Below are positions 63,268-64,000 of a stretch of DNA of 64,000 nucleotides, in pieces; the first letter of the stretch is position 1; each line of letters opens with the position of its first letter. The position numbers and the translations under genes were made by a program. The notes below the pieces were generated by a model. The model was not told the origin of the DNA, made no database searches, and was given only the letters and a program-made list of their open reading frames with translations. Source of the DNA: Sediminicoccus sp. KRV36. Lineage in GTDB: Bacteria; Pseudomonadota; Alphaproteobacteria; Acetobacterales; Acetobacteraceae. The DNA is taken from NCBI RefSeq assembly GCF_023243115.1, contig NZ_CP085081.1:2914001-2978000 (forward strand). The letters run 5' to 3'.

Positions 63268-64000
63268 ATGTCCGGTACCACCCTCACCCGTCCGGACTGG
63301 TCCGCCGTGCTGGAATTGTTCAAGCCGGTCACCTGGTTCCCGCCGGTCTGGGCGTTTCTCTGCGGCGTCGTCGCCTCGGGTGCGCCGATGCAGGGGCGCT
63401 GGGGCTATGCGGCACTCGGCCTCTTGCTGGCCGGGCCCATGGTCTGCGCCACCAGCCAGGCGGTGAATGACTGGTTCGACCGCCATGTGGACGCCATCAA
63501 CGAGCCCAACCGCCCGATTCCCTCGGGCCGGATTCCCGGCCGCATGGGCCTGCACATCGCGATCTTCTGGAGCGGCGTTTCGCTGCTGATCGGCGCCACG
63601 CTCGGCCTTTGGGGCTTTGCCGCCACAGTGGTCGCGCTGCTCCTCGCCTGGGCCTATTCGGCCCCGCCGCTGCGGCTGAAGCTGAATGGCTGGTACGGCA
63701 ACCTCGCCTGCGGCCTGAGCTACGAGTCGCTGCCCTGGATCACCGCCGCCGCCGTGATCTCGGGCGGGGCGCCGGCCATGCCGGTGGTCATCCTGGCGCT
63801 GCTCTATGGCCTGGGTGCCCACGGCATCATGACGCTGAATGATTTCAAATCCATCGAAGGCGATACCCGCACCGGCGTGCGCAGCCTGCCCGTGCAGCTG
63901 GGCGCCGAGCGCGCGGCGCTGGTGGCCTGCTGGGTCATGGCGATCCCGCAGGTGGCGGTGATCGGCCTGCTCTTCGTGTGGGGCGAGCCGATCTACGCGC
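63268..64000 (+). CDS. bchG: Bacteriochlorophyll synthase, 3' truncated by window edge
   Basis: UbiA-type prenyltransferase that attaches the geranylgeranyl/phytyl tail to bacteriochlorophyllide a. The visible 244 residues contain the diphosphate site NDWFDRHVDAINEPNRPIPS (from residue 67) and the second Asp motif around TLNDFKSIEGDTRTGVRSLP. GAGGAGGT lies ten bases before ATG 63268, inside the end of ppsR. It runs off the right edge; bchP is often next but cannot be seen. Confidence 0.95.
   Translation, partial: MSGTTLTRPDWSAVLELFKPVTWFPPVWAFLCGVVASGAPMQGRWGYAALGLLLAGPMVCATSQAVNDWFDRHVDAINEPNRPIPSGRIPGRMGLHIAIFWSGVSLLIGATLGLWGFAATVVALLLAWAYSAPPLRLKLNGWYGNLACGLSYESLPWITAAAVISGGAPAMPVVILALLYGLGAHGIMTLNDFKSIEGDTRTGVRSLPVQLGAERAALVACWVMAIPQVAVIGLLFVWGEPIYA

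Overview
The window is very GC-rich and densely packed. It comes from an aerobic alphaproteobacterium that carries an anoxygenic photosynthesis gene cluster (PGC). The gene content points to an aerobic anoxygenic phototroph, most likely in the Acetobacteraceae (Roseomonas/Roseococcus-like); that placement is inferred from content and style, not from a search. Pointers are the oxygen-dependent cyclase acsF with no bchE, the ALA synthase hemA inside the cluster, carotenoid genes crtC/crtF of the spirilloxanthin branch, a tetraheme pufC and no pucBA.

Region 1 (1-10.7 kb) is housekeeping and accessory: cydDC (cydC cut by the left edge), a polysaccharide deacetylase, a lipocalin lipoprotein, a secreted protein made of 18-residue SDSDP repeats, an NTF2-like protein, a DUF192 protein, a histone-deacetylase-family enzyme, a methylisocitrate-lyase-family enzyme and an ion transporter. 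A striking compound inverted repeat fills the spacer at 8133-8270.

Region 2 (10.7-16.1 kb) is a tightly overlapping set of molybdenum-hydroxylase (CO-dehydrogenase type) maturation genes: coxG, coxD, coxE, a split XdhC/CoxI pair and a molybdopterin-binding/MocA fusion. No structural subunits are in view. Region 3 (16.1-19.8 kb) is a likely zinc-homeostasis locus (zur, hisI, a COG0523 GTPase with a His tract) followed by a GNAT/nitrilase pair, then lpxB.

Region 4 (21.0-27.0 kb) encodes a tripartite efflux system: a MacB-like ATPase and permease, a TolC-like channel, and a periplasmic adaptor whose N terminus is a cytoplasmic GAF-PAS sensor. This fusion is the most unusual protein in the window.

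Region 5 (27.9-64 kb) is the PGC. Rightward: crtE-crtF-bchCXYZ-pufBALMC, ending in a terminator, then a DUF2189 membrane protein. Leftward: crtB-bchO-bchD-bchI-hemA-puhE-acsF-orf112-puhCBA-lhaA-bchMLHBNF (transcribed from bchF toward crtB). Rightward again: aerR-ppsR-bchG, cut by the right edge. Together these make bacteriochlorophyll a and carotenoids and build the RC-LH1 complex. TGT-N12-ACA palindromes (PpsR/CrtJ sites) lie in front of crtE/crtC and bchC, with degenerate ones between bchF and aerR. The regulator ppsR and the candidate antirepressor aerR are encoded at the right end, so the cluster appears to carry its own control circuit. The phytoene desaturases crtI and crtD, and pufQ, are not found in the window.
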